Part shown: positions 22,252-32,854 of the stretch, piece by piece
Numbering within the stretch: position 1 is the stretch's first letter
Layout: every line of letters starts with the position of its first letter
DNA from: Aldrovandia affinis
Lineage: Eukaryota; Chordata; Actinopteri; Notacanthiformes; Halosauridae
DNA: 64,000 nucleotides
Direction of reading: 5' to 3'
NCBI GenBank assembly: GCA_029706075.1
Contig: JAINUG010000054.1
Coordinates: 5,694,574 to 5,758,573 of the forward strand
Notes under the pieces: generated by a model
The model's database searches: none
What the model saw: the letters and a program-made list of their open reading frames with translations, nothing else
What the model was told of the DNA's origin: nothing
Position numbers and translations under genes: made by a program

Positions 22252-23101
22252 ATGGATATCGCGTCAACAGCAGAGACCGTGATGGATATCGCAACAACTG
22301 CAGAGACTGCGATGGACATGGCTACAATGCTAGAGACAGTGATCGATATCGCGCCAACTGCAGAGACCGCGATGGATATATATCGCGACAACCGCAGAAA
22401 CCGTAATGGGTATCTCAAAACAACTGCAGAGACCGCAATGGACATCGCTACAATGGTAGAGACAGCGCTGGATATTGCAACAACCGCAGAGACCGCGATG
22501 GATAACACAACAACCAGAGAGTCTGTGAAACCCCAGCTGGACGTGGTGGAGCCACGCGAGATACAGGATGGAGTAAGTGCTGTACTGGCACAATGCGCTC
22601 AGCCTGGTAAAAGCCAGTCCAATGCTGTTCCCAACAATTCAGCACTTTTCACTGCACGGGGAAGAAAACATCAAAAAAAGAATGATAAAAAGTAGTTTTT
22701 GTGGGAATGTCTGTATTTGTGGGAATTTTGAGAACTTTGGATGTTTTTTTCCCAATATGAAGGCAGTGCTTATTCAGATGTCTTGTACAATGTGTGATTG
22801 CAGTGTGTTGTGGAGAACACTGAGATTCCACTAGACAATGCTGAGGGCAACAACACTCAGCTGGAGGACCTGCCACAGAGTGCGTCACAGATAATGCGCT
22901 CTGAATGGACAGTGTTGAAAATGCTCTTTTCCTCTTACATTGTGGGTAAAAATTCATACTCAATTCGTATCTCCCAACACAGAGATATGCAGAAAGCCTG
23001 TGGTAAATGGGGTCTCTCCATCGTCTTTTTCAGAGGTCAAAAAGCTGAAGACAGGAATCCTGCGTTTCTTCAGCTGCGTGTTGAGGACCCTGAAATGCTG
23101 A
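22252..23101 (+). CDS. Candidate repeat-protein gene of unknown family, 3' end (most complete copy)
   Basis: Exon A is the open minisatellite frame (ATG at 22252, true start unknown). It contains ETAMDIATM-type 10-residue repeats and the unique end RESVKPQLDVVEPREIQDG, ending at 22572 before a perfect gtaagt donor. Exon B is 22804-22945: after gtgattgcag it reads CVVENTEIPLDNAEGNNTQL, EDLPQSASQIMRSEWTVLKM and LFSSYIV. Exon C starts at 23034 after tcgtctttttcag. It reads EVKKLKTGILRFFSCVLRTL then KC and TGA (23099-23101); other copies extend this with more Cys and VSVETD. All joins keep phase. Inference: a protein with an acidic, Thr-rich repeat domain and a basic Cys-rich C-terminus that might be lipid-modified or membrane-bound. 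The family is not recognised. The alternative is pseudogene debris, since upstream repeat blocks carry frameshifts and no promoter was found. Confidence 0.4.
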
Positions 23102-23231
23102 TGCTGCTGCGTCTCCGTGGAGACGGATTAACAGGCTTCAGATCCAGCATCCATGCACACATCACTCAAAAACCAAGCTATTCACATATACAAAACATGC
23201 ACATCTTTAAAACTAAATATCAAAATGATGC

Positions 23232-23706
23232 TGTGGAAGGCGTCGGTCTCGGCAGCTAATCAGGACGATTAGCGGCCACGCCTATTGGCAGAGCAGTAAG
23301 CGCACACACCGGTCCTGTGTATAATAATTACATCTGTGTGCTTTAAAACTGCTCTGCTCCCTTCAGTAGGGGGCTGGAACCAGGAGGGAGAGGCGTTAGA
23401 GACCGAGGAGCGGGAAGAAAAACGAAAGAAAAGCGAAAGTTAAAATATCCAACGGACTGAAAAGTGAAAAGTTCGATATTGTTTAAGTTGGTTTTGTTAT
23501 TTTAGTTAGTTACCCGAAAGCTTTGCGGCCACTAGGGTGAAGTGTTTGTTTGTGTTTTTGCACGCTCCCGGTGCTCGTTCTCTGCCCAGTGTGGGAACAG
23601 AGAACTCGCCGGTAATAAATAAATAAAATCCGATCCGTAGACTGGCAAACTCCATTCCGTGTCTGGACTGCTCTGTCCCCGTTCAGGGATTGTCGCGTGG
23701 CGTGTG
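23232..23706 (+). mobile_element. Truncated LTR, copy 1 of the duplicated unit
   Basis: Matches the solo LTR at 60277-60784 from its first base (tgtggaaggcgtcggtctc) to gtcgcgtggcgtgtg, but lacks the terminal aca. It contains the ataaataaaat polyadenylation-like block and the gtctggactgctctg motif. The 3' break is fused to ttttgctgttgctgtg and an exon-like ORF. Confidence 0.75.
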
Positions 23707-23730
23707 TTTTGCTGTTGCTGTGTTTTACAG

Positions 23731-23859
23731 CGATTAACGATGAAAAGCGTTGAGTGCGGTCCTGTTACCTTCACATCCACGTTTTCGGGAGGCAGGCAGC
23801 TGACGTGGCCCCCAGGGCAGAAGACGGCTTTCCTGGGAGGACCACAGCCCCAGCAATAA
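23731..23859 (+). other. Exon-like ORF of unknown origin, copy 1
   Basis: After a good acceptor (gctgtgttttacag) the frame reads RLTMKSVECGPVTFTSTF and then SGGRQLTWPPGQKTAFLGGP and QPQQ, with a TAA stop at 23857-23859. It is followed by acatataaatg and (CA)n. A second copy is at 24880-25008 with the same frame. The family is not recognised. It could be a terminal exon of a host gene or the internal part of the LTR element. Confidence 0.35.
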
Positions 23860-23870
23860 CACATATAAAT

Positions 23871-23872
<2 letters not shown>

Positions 23873-23910
<38 letters not shown>
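23873..23910. repeat. (CA)n microsatellite
   Basis: About 18 CA units follow the exon-like ORF. The counterpart in the second unit is at about 25024-25060. Confidence 0.85.
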
Positions 23911-23913
<3 letters not shown>

Positions 23914-23983
23914 CACACACAGAGGCATCTACTCCAACAACACTTATTCAAGACAATATTAATCTCACGACACAGGGACTGAG

Positions 23984-24251
23984 GAGGACCTGCCACAGAG
24001 TGCGTCACAGATAATGCGCTCTGAATGGACAGTGTTGAAAATGCTCTTTTCCTCTTACATTGTGGGTAAAAATTCATACTCAATTCGTATCTCCCAACAC
24101 AGAGATATGCAGAAAGCCTGTGGTAAATGGGGTCTCTCCATCGTCTTTTTCAGAGGTCAAAAAGCTGAAGACAGGAATCCTGCGTTTCTTCAGCTGCGTG
24201 TTGAGGACCCTGAAATGCTGCTGCTGCTGCGTCTCCGTGGAGACGGATTAA
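23984..24251 (+). pseudogene. Unknown gene 3' module, copy 6
   Basis: Exon B starts at about 23984 (EDLPQSASQ) directly after LTR-unit DNA, not after its own acceptor, and ends at 24065. Exon C is 24154-24251 and ends KCCCCCVSVETD with TAA, the longest Cys run of any copy. It repeats copy 5 at an offset of 1120 bases. Confidence 0.5.
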
Positions 24252-24351
24252 CAGGCTTCGGATCCAGCATCCATGCACACATCACTCAAAAACCAAGCTA
24301 TTCACATATACAAAACATGCACATCTTTAAAACTAAATATCAAAATGATGC

Positions 24352-24804
24352 TGTGGAAGGCGTCGGTCTCGGCAGCTAATCAGGACGATTAGCGGCCACG
24401 CCTATTGGCAGAGCAGTAAGCGCACACACCGGTCCTGTGTATAATAATTACATCTGTGTGCTTTAAAACTGCTCTGCTCCCTTCAGTAGGGGGCTGGAAC
24501 CAGGAGGGAGAGGCGTTAGAGACCGAGGAGCGGGAAGGAAAACGAAAGAAAAGCGAAAGTTAAAATATCCAACGGACTGAAAAGTGCCAGTTCGATATTG
24601 TTTAAGTTGGTTTTGTTATTTTAGTTAGTTACCCGAAAGCTTTGCGGCCACTAGGGTGAAGTGTTTGTTTGTGTTTTGCACGCTCGGTGCTCGTTCTCTG
24701 CCCAGTGTGGGAACAGAGAACTTCGCGGTAATAAATAAATAAAATCCGATCCGTAGACTGGCAAACTCCATTCCGTGTCTGGACTGCTCTGTCCCGTTCA
24801 GGGA
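24352..24804 (+). mobile_element. Truncated LTR, copy 2 of the duplicated unit
   Basis: Same LTR as 23232-23706, about 1120 bases on. It departs earlier, after gtcccgttcaggga, where tgctgacagatcagctgcag and other unrelated DNA replaces the LTR 3' end. So the two units are not identical at this join. Confidence 0.7.
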
Positions 24805-24879
24805 CTGCTGACAGATCAGCTGCAGGTTTCCATACCAGGATGGTTGACCAGTGCATTTTGCTGTTGCTGTGTTTTACAG

Positions 24880-25008
24880 CGATTAACGATGAAAAGCGTT
24901 GAGTGCGGTCCTGTTACCTTCACATCCACGTTTTCGGGAGGCAGGCAGCTGACGTGGCCCCCAGGGCAGAAGACGGCTTTCCTGGGAGGACCACAGCCCC
25001 AGCAATAA
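24880..25008 (+). other. Exon-like ORF of unknown origin, copy 2
   Basis: Identical in frame to 23731-23859: acceptor ttttacag, then MKSVECGPVTFTSTFSGG and a stop at 25006-25008. Followed by (CA)n. Confidence 0.35.
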
Positions 25009-25020
25009 CACATATAAATG

Positions 25021-25064
<44 letters not shown>

Positions 25065-25187
25065 CACACACAGAGGCATCTACTCCAACAACACTTATTC
25101 AGGACAACATTAATCTCACGACACAGGGATTGCTCTGATTGAACAGATTATTTGTCACCATTTCGGTCGTTAAGATTATTGGGATTG

Positions 25188-25498
25188 CATTTTGTATTGT
25201 TCATTTCATTTGGCGTTTATCATCAAAAAGGGTAAGTGGATTTGCTCTTAAGGTTAACTTTTGTTGCCGTTAGGGGACAGAGAGGGAATTTTCAATTTTT
25301 TCCCCGTCTAGCTCCGACAAGTCCCAATATAGATTGGGTAAAACTTCTAGATTGCAGAACTGTGAATGAAAAATTAACAAAATTTAAAAGGGTTATTGTA
25401 GATGTACAGTGTAAATTCATCCCAAAGGTAAGACAAAATAGGATGAAAAAACAGTCTCTGCAGAGCATGGAAGAACAGACATTCACCTCAAGAATGCA
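25188..25498 (+). mobile_element. CR1/Rex1-like LINE fragment a (internally deleted)
   Basis: Starts with the LINE leader (gcattttgtattgttcattt, atcatcaaaaagggtaag). It jumps at gctccgacaag to the end of the endonuclease region (IDWVKLLDCRTVNEKLT), then joins exon B of the unknown gene. Most of the endonuclease domain is missing. Confidence 0.7.
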
Positions 25499-25766
25499 GA
25501 GGACCTGCCACAGAGTGAGTCACAGATAATGCGCTCTGAATGGACAGTGTTGAAAATGCTCTTTTCCTCTTACATTGTGGGTAAAAATTCATACTCAATT
25601 AGTATCTCCCAACACAGAGATATGCAGAAAGAATGTGGTAAATGGAGTCTCTCCATCATCTTTTTCAGAGGTCAAAAAGCCGAAGACAGGAATCCAGCGT
25701 TTCTTCAGCCGCGTGTGGAAGACCATAAAATTCTGCTGCTGCTGCGTCTCCGTGGAGACGGATTAA
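25499..25766 (+). pseudogene. Unknown gene 3' module, copy 7
   Basis: Exon B runs from about 25499 to 25580, with exon C at 25669-25766 reading EVKKPKTGIQRFFSRVWKTI then KFCCCCVSVETD and a stop. Its own 3' UTR follows, with AATAAA at 25989-25994 merging into (CA)n. Relative to copies 1-6 it has M-Q-K-E in place of M-Q-K-A in the unspliced frame and R-V-W in the tail, defining a second subfamily shared by copies 8-10. Confidence 0.5.
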
Positions 25767-26550
25767 CAGGCTTCGGATGCAGCATCCATGCACACATCAC
25801 TCAAAAACCAAGCTATTCACATATACAAAACATGCATATCTTTAAAACACAATATCAAAATGATGCCTTGAAGTTATTTATTTACTGCCAAAAGGAAAGA
25901 AACCTTCACCAATGTATTCCCCAGAAACATGACCAGTACTGTTCCAATGCAATGCATATTTACCTATATTCATTCAACATTCAAAACCAATAAAACACAC
26001 ACACACACACACACACACTGAACTCTCACTACAGCGCGCTCAACTGTAACTAATTGATCCTCCAAACTACCCTCTGCAGCACCATGCTTTCCAGTAAAAA
26101 TGTTTTTTTAAAAAATTGAATGTTAGGTAAGATAAACAAGTCCTATTTAAGCAAAAGTGAAGCATTTATTTTCATTTGTTTTAAGGATAGAATTTGAGCT
26201 GTCTTCTGTTCCTTATTTTTAGGCCCAAGGTATAAGAGTATCCCAGATATAAGAGTTTCATAGGAAATAAGTTAAAGATTAAATCATGTGGGCATGTCTA
26301 TCTTAGGGGAGATCTTCTCATTGCTGTGCTTGAATGTAACAATATCAGAAGCATTGAGATGAAGGCCTTCATCACGTATCAAAGGTAAGCACTGGAAGGT
26401 AAAACATAGCAGATATTTCTGTCATATTGGGCATAAAGAACAGTCACACAGGCAGGACTGCAAGGTGCTCTGTCATACAGTAAAGACTATTTTGTTTTGT
26501 ATTCCCAGAAACCAAATATAATATTCTTTTCTATTCAAAATGTAAAATTA

Positions 26551-27828
26551 GCATTTTGTATTGTTAATTTTATTTGGCGTTTATCATCAAAAAGGGTAAG
26601 CGGATTTGCTCTTAAGGTTAACTTTTGTTGCCACTAGGGGACAGAGAGGGAATTTTCATTTTTTCCCGTCTAGCTTCGACAAGCTTGTTAAAAAGCTTAC
26701 CGATTACCAAATTCGGCATTGCACCTAGCTGACGTGAGGTTTTTTTGTGGTTTTTCGCCCTCTCAGGAGCAAATCCAAAAGCTGGGGAACATTCGATAGC
26801 TAACTAGCTTTTGTTTGTTTAATCTTAAGTGTTGGGTACAGCTGCACTGGGCCAGCATATGTTTAGGGTAGCGGAGGAATATTTTAACTGGGGACTGGGG
26901 GGGGCAGGGAGGGAAATTAGTAATAGTATTAAGGATAGGGAGGTACAGACTGCACAGATAGAAGATGCCAGGGTGGAGTATAATAATTAATATGAGGATA
27001 TAATTAATAAAGATTTTTTTTGACCATAATGTGAATAGAGGTGGTTCAGCACAGTTATGTGTGGAGGGGAAGGACAACATAAGTAAGTAAGGCTCTGAAG
27101 TTACTGTGTTTAAATGCTAGAAGCGTAAAAAATATTTTTAGGGAACTGGAGGCTGTCATGTTGAATGGGGGTTATGACATCGTTGGGATTACTGAAACAT
27201 GGCTTAGGGACAGGGATGAATATGATGTGGAGGGGTACAAATTGTTGAGGAAGCATAGAACTAATAAAAGAGTAGAGGGAGTGGCCCTTTATGTGAAAGA
27301 CAATCTTAATGTGCTCTTAATAAATAATATGCTCTATGGTAACATAAAACAATCCTGTGCAGGAGAGACGTTAATAATGGGCGACTTCAATTACCCCTCT
27401 ATCAATTGGGAAGTAGTGTCAAGTCAGGGTAAATGTGAAGAGGAGTTTTTCGATGTGTTCAATGACTGCTTTTTGGTACAGTCTGTTACTCAGCCTACAA
27501 GAGGGAAATCAATACTGGATCTGGTTGTGTGTAATAATCCTGACAGAATTTGCAGCACAGTGGTAGTAGAGCCACTAGGGACAAGTGATCACAGTGCAAT
27601 TACTTTCAATATTTTTGCCAAGTTAAACTTCAGACGAGCTGACTTTAATAAAATCAAAGAACATTTAAGTAATATAGATTGGGTAAAACTTCTAGATTGC
27701 AGAACTGTGAATGAAAAATTGACAACATTTTAAAGGGTTATTGTAGATGTACAGTGTAAATTCATCCCAAAGGTAAGACAAAATAGGATGAAAAAACAGT
27801 CTCTGCAGACCATGGAACAAAAGACATT
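26551..27828 (+). mobile_element. CR1/Rex1-like LINE 5' half, fragment b
   Basis: The endonuclease domain is readable: CLNARS, YDIVGITETWLRDRDEYDVE, GYKLLRKHRTNKR, ALYVKDN, LIMGDFNYPSINWE, SILDLVVCNNPDRI and TSDHSAITFNIF. These are the apurinic endonuclease motifs (ETW, GDFN, SDH) of CR1-type LINEs. About 60 residues between VKDN and GDFN are missing compared with CR1. The frame stops at TAA after EKLTTF (27731-27733). The 3' end fuses to the unknown exon at 27829-27832. Confidence 0.85.
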
Positions 27829-28132
27829 CCTCTCGACAATGCTGAGGGCAACAACACTCAGCTGGAGGACCTGCCACAGAGTGCGTCACAGATAATGCGC
27901 TCTGAATGGACAGTGTTGAAAATGCTCTTTTCCTCTTACATTGTGGGTAAAAATTCATACTCAATTTGTATCTCCCAACACAGAGATATGCAGAAAGAAT
28001 GTGGTAAATGGAGTCTCTCCATCATCTTTTTCAGAGGTCAAAAAGCCGAAGACAGGAATCCAGCGTTTCTTCAGCCGCGTGTGGAAGACCATAAAATTCT
28101 GCTGCTGCTGCGTCTCCGTGGAGACGGATTAA
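27829..28132 (+). pseudogene. Unknown gene 3' module, copy 8
   Basis: Exon B begins in mid-exon at LDNAEGNNTQLEDLPQSASQ (from about 27831) and ends at 27946. Exon C is 28035-28132 with the R-V-W tail. PolyA signal AATAAA at 28355-28360. There is no upstream splice acceptor, only LINE DNA. Confidence 0.5.
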
Positions 28133-28916
28133 CAGGCTTCGGATGCAGCATCCATGCACACATCACTCAAAAACCAAGCTATTCACATATACAAAACATG
28201 CACGTCTTTAAAACACAATATCAAAATTACACCTTGAAGTTATTTATTTACTGCCAAAAGGAAGGAAACCTTCACCAATGTATTCCCCAGGAACATGACC
28301 AGTACTGTTCCAATGCAATGCATATTTACCTATATTCATTCAACATTCAAAACCAATAAAACACACACACACACACACACACACACTGAACTCTCACTAC
28401 AGCGCGTTCAACTGTAACTAATTGATCCTCCAAACTACCCTCTGCAGCACCACGCTTTCCAGTAGAAAAGTGTAAAAAAAATTGAATGTTAGGTAAGATA
28501 AACAAGTCCTATTTAAGCAAAAGTGAAGCATTTATTTTCATTTGTTTTAAGGATAGAATTTGAGCTGTCTTCTGTTCCTTCTTTTTAGGCCCAAGGTATA
28601 AGAGTATCCCAGATATAAGAGTTTCATAGGAAATAAGTTAAAGATTAAATCATGTGGGCATGTCTATCTTAGGGGAGATCTTCTCATTGCTGTGCTTGAA
28701 TGTAACAATATCAGAAGCATTGAGATGAAGCCCTTCATCACGTATCAAAGGTAAGCACTGGAAGGTAAAACATAGCAGATATTTCTGTCATATTGGGCAT
28801 AAAGAACAGTCACACAGGCAGGACTGCAGGGTGCTCTGTCATACAGTAAAGACTATTTTGTTTTGTATTCCCAGAAACCAAATGTAATATTCTTTTCTAT
28901 TCAAAATGTAAAATTA

Positions 28917-30194
28917 GCATTTTGTATTGTTAATTTTATTTGGCGTTTATCATCAAAAAGGGAAAGCGGATTTGCTCTTAAGGTTAACTTTTGTTGCCAC
29001 TAGGGACAGAGAGGGAATTTTCAATTTTTTCCCCGTCTAGCTTCGACAAGCTTGTTAAAAAGCTTACCGATTACCAAATTCGGCATTGCACCTAGCTGAC
29101 GTGAGTTTTTTTGTGGTTTTTCGCCCTCTCAGGAGCAAATCCAAACGCTGGGGAACATTCGATAGCTAACTAGCTTTTGTTTGTTTAATCCTAAGCATTG
29201 GGTACAGCTGCACTGGGCCAGCATATGTTTAGGGTAGCGGAGGAATATTTAAACTAGGGACTGGGGGGGGCAGGGAGGGAAATTAGTAGTAGTATTAAGG
29301 ATAGGGAGGTACAGACTGCACAGATAGAAGATGCCAGGGCAGAGTATAATAATAAATCTGAGGATATAATTAATAAAGATTTTTTTTGACCATAATGTGA
29401 ATAGAGGTGGTTCATCACAGTTATGCGTGGAGGGGAAGGACAACATAAGTGTAAGTAAGGCTCTGAAGTTACTGTGTTTAAATGCTAGAAGCGTAAAATA
29501 TATTTTTTGGAAACTGGAGGCTGTCATGTTGAATAGGGATTATGACATCGTTGGGATTACTGAAACATGGCTTGGGGACGGGGATGAATATGATGTGGAG
29601 GGGTACAAATTGTTGAGGAAGCATAGAACTAATAAAAGAGTAGAGGGAGTGGCCCTTTATGTGAAAGACAATCTTAATGTGCTCTTAATAAATAATATGC
29701 TCTATGGTAACATAAAACAATCCTGTGCAGGAGAGACGTTAATAATGGGCGACTTCAATTACCCTCTATCAATTGGGAAGTAGTGTCAAGTCAGGGTAAA
29801 TGTGAAGAGGAGTTTTTCGATGTGTTCAATGACTGCTTTTTGGTACAGTCTGTTACTCAGCCTACAAGAGGGAAATCAATACTGGATCTGGTTGTGTGTA
29901 ATAATCCTGACAGAATTTGCAGCACAGTGGTAGTAGAGCCACTAGGGACAAGTGATCACAGTGCAATTACTTTCAATATTTTTGCCAAGTTAAACTTCAG
30001 ACGAGCTGACTTTAATAAAATCAGAGAACATTCAAGTAATATAGATTGGGTAAAACTTCTAGATTGCAGAACTGTGAATGAAAAATTGACAACATTTTAA
30101 AGGGTTATTGTAGATGTACAGTGTAAATTCATCCCAAAGGTAAGACAAAATAGGATGAAAAAACAGTCTCTGCAGAGCATGGAACAAAAGACAT
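28917..30194 (+). mobile_element. CR1/Rex1-like LINE 5' half, fragment c
   Basis: Same structure as fragment b. One C is missing in the run around 29761-29764 (aattaccctc versus aattacccctc), which breaks the frame right after GDFNY; the second half is open again from 29783. It is a dead copy. Confidence 0.85.
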
Positions 30195-30499
30195 CCCTCT
30201 TGACAATGCTGAGGGCAACAACACTCAGCTGGAGGACCTGCCACAGAGTGCGTCACAGATAATGCGCTCTGAATGGACAGTGTTGAAAATGCTCTTTTCC
30301 TCTTACATTGTGGGTAAAAATTCATACTCAATTAGTATCTCCCAACACAGAGATATGCAGAAAGAATGTGGTAAATGGAGTCTCTCCATCATCTTTTTCA
30401 GAGGTCAAAAAGCCGAAGACAGGAATCCGTCGTTTCTTCAGCTGCGTGTGGAAGACCATAAAATTCTGCTGCTGCTGCGTCTCCGTGGAGACGGATTAA
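30195..30499 (+). pseudogene. Unknown gene 3' module, copy 9
   Basis: Exon B ends at 30313 and exon C is 30402-30499, reading EVKKPKTGIRRFFSCVWKTI then KFCCCCVSVETD. It is a mosaic: R-R-F-F-S-C as in copies 1-2 but V-W as in copies 7, 8 and 10, which suggests gene conversion between units. Confidence 0.5.
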
Positions 30500-31278
30500 C
30501 AGGCTTCGGATGCAGCATCCATGCACACATCACTCAAAAACCAAGCTATTCACATATACAAAACATGCACATCTTTAAAACACAATATCAAAATTACACC
30601 TTGAAGTTATTTATTTACTGCCAAAATGAAGGAAACCTTCACCAATGTATTCCCCAGAAACATGACCAGTACTGTTCCAATGCAATGCATATTTACCTAT
30701 ATTCATTCAACATTCAAAACCAATAAAACACACACACACACACACACACTGAACTCTCACTACAGCGCACTCAACTGTAACTAATTGATCCTCCAAACTA
30801 CCCTCTGCAGCACCACGCTTTCCAGTAAAAATGTTTTTTTTTAAATTGAATGTTAGGTAAGATAAACAAGTCCTATTTAAGCAAAAGTGAAGCATTTATT
30901 TTCATTTGTTTTAGGATAGAATTTGAGCTGTCTTCTGTTCCTTCTTTTAGGCCCAAGGTATAAGAGTATCCCAGATATAAGAGTTTCATAGGAAATAAGT
31001 TAAAGATTAAATCATGTGGGCATGTCTATCTTAGGGGAGATCTTCTCATTGCTGTGCTTGAATGTAACAATATCAGAAGCATTGAGATGAAGCCCTTCAT
31101 CACGTATCAAAGGTAAGCACTGGAAGGTAAAACATAGCAGATATTTCTGTCATATTGGGCATAAAGAACAGTCACACAGGCAGGACTGCAGGGTGCTCTG
31201 TCATACAGTAAAGACTATTTTGTTTTGTATTCCCAGAAACCAAATGTAATATTCTTTTCTATTCAAAATGTAAAATTA

Positions 31279-32549
31279 GCATTTTGTATTGTTAATTTTA
31301 TTTGGCGTTTATCATCAAAAAGGGAAAGCGGATTTGCTCTTAAGGTTAACTTTTGTTGCCACTAGGGGACAGAGAGGGAATTTTCAATTTTTTCCCCGTC
31401 TAGCTTCGACAAGCTTGTTAAAAAGCTTACCGATTACCAAATTCGGCATTGCACCTAGCTGACGTGAGTTTTTTTGTGGTTTTTCGCCCTCTCAGGAGCA
31501 AATCGAAACGCTGGGGAACATTCGATAGCTAACTAGCTTTTGTTTGTTTAATCCTAAGCATTGGGTACAGCTGCACTGGGCCAGCATATGTTTAGGGTAG
31601 CGGAGGAATATTTAAACTAGGGACTGGGGGCAGGGAGGGAAATTAGTAGTAGTATTAAGGATAGGGAGGTACAGACTGCACAGATAGAAGATGCCAGGGC
31701 AGAGTATAATAATAAATCTGAGGATATAATTAATAAAGATTTTTTTTGACCATAATGTGAATAGAGGTGGTTCAGCACAGTTATGTGTGGAGGAAGGACA
31801 ACATAAGTAAGTAAGGCTCTGAAGTTACTGTGTTTAAATGCTAGAAGCGTAAAAATATATTTTGGGGAACTGGAGGCTGTCATGTTGAATGGGGGTTATG
31901 ACATCGTTGGGATTACTGAAACATGGCTTAGGGACGGGGATGAATATGATGTGGAGGGGTACAAATTGTTGAGGAAGCATAGAACTAATAAAAGAGTAGG
32001 GGGAGTGGCCCTTTATGTGAAAGACGATTTTAATTTGCTCTTAATAAATAATATGCTCTATGGTAACATAAAACAATCCTGTGCAGGAGAGACGTTAATA
32101 ATGGGCGACTTCAATTACCCCTCTATCAATTGGGAAGTAGTGTCAAGTCAGGGTAAATGTGAAGAGGAGTTTTTCGATGTGTTCAATGACTGCTTTTGGT
32201 ACAGTCTGTTACTCAGCCTACAAGAGGAAATCAATACTGGATCTGGTTGTGTGTAATAATCCTGACAGAATTTGCAGCACAGTGGTAGTAGAGCCACTAG
32301 GGACAAGTGATCACAGTGCAATTACTTTCAATATTTTTGCCAAGTTAAACTTCAGACGAGCTGACTTTAATAAAATCAGAGAACATTTAAGTAATATAGA
32401 TTGGGTAAAACTTCTAGATTGCAGAACTGTGAATGAAAAATTGACAACATTTTAAAGGGTTATTGTAGATGTACAGTGTAAATTCATCCCAAAGGTAAGA
32501 CAAAATAGGATGAAAAAACAGTCTCTGCAGACCATGGAACAAAAGACAT
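31279..32549 (+). mobile_element. CR1/Rex1-like LINE 5' half, fragment d
   Basis: Same structure as fragment b, with single-base losses near 32195 (gcttttggt) and 32226 (agaggaaat) that split the endonuclease frame into two overlapping ORFs. Confidence 0.85.
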
Positions 32550-32854
32550 TCCTCTCGACAATGCTGAGGGCAACAACACTCAGCTGGAGGACCTGCCACA
32601 GAGTGCGTCACAGATAATGCGCTCTGAATGGACAGTGTTGAAAATGCTCTTTTCCTCTTACATTGTGGGTAAAAATTCATACTCAATTAGTATCTCCCAA
32701 CACAGAGATATGCAGAAAGAATGTGGTAAATGGAGTCTCTCCATCATCTTTTTCAGAGGTCAAAAAGCCGAAGACAGGAATCCAGCGTTTCTTCAGCCGC
32801 GTGTGGAAGACCATAAAATTCTGCTGCTGCTGCGTCTCCGTGGAGACAGATTAA
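32550..32854 (+). pseudogene. Unknown gene 3' module, copy 10
   Basis: Exon B ends at 32668 and exon C is 32757-32854. Exon C keeps the frame but reads VSVETD from a gagacagatt variant. It is the last module of the cluster. Confidence 0.5.

Larger units (their letters stand above)
14383..22515 (+). repeat. 30-bp minisatellite region with nested insertions
   Basis: The repeat unit is about cagagaccgtgatggatatc followed by gcgacaaccg, 30 bases and 10 codons. Repeat blocks lie at about 14383-14592, 15017-15352, 15771-16874, 17203-17533, 17965-18935, 19266-19368, 19574-19677, 19873-20904 and 21336-22515. Between them sit Tc1 N-terminal fragments, L2 fragments and copies of an unknown gene end. 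Variants (atggctacaatggtagag, gtcggaacaagcagag, gggtatctcaaaacaaccg) recur in fixed order, so the array grew in blocks. The unit is a multiple of three and lacks stops in most frames, giving long shadow ORFs on both strands. The + frame reading ETAMDIATTA leads into a splice donor at 22573 and may be coding (see 22252-23101). Confidence 0.9.

Noticed and set aside
14383..22515. CRISPR-like array of 30-base repeats
   Set aside because: Units follow one another without unique spacers, the DNA is clearly vertebrate, and the region contains introns and LINE fragments.
23532..24083. Minus-strand ORF with a VCVCVC run
   Set aside because: It comes from the (CA)n microsatellite and crosses an LTR and the unknown exon in antisense.
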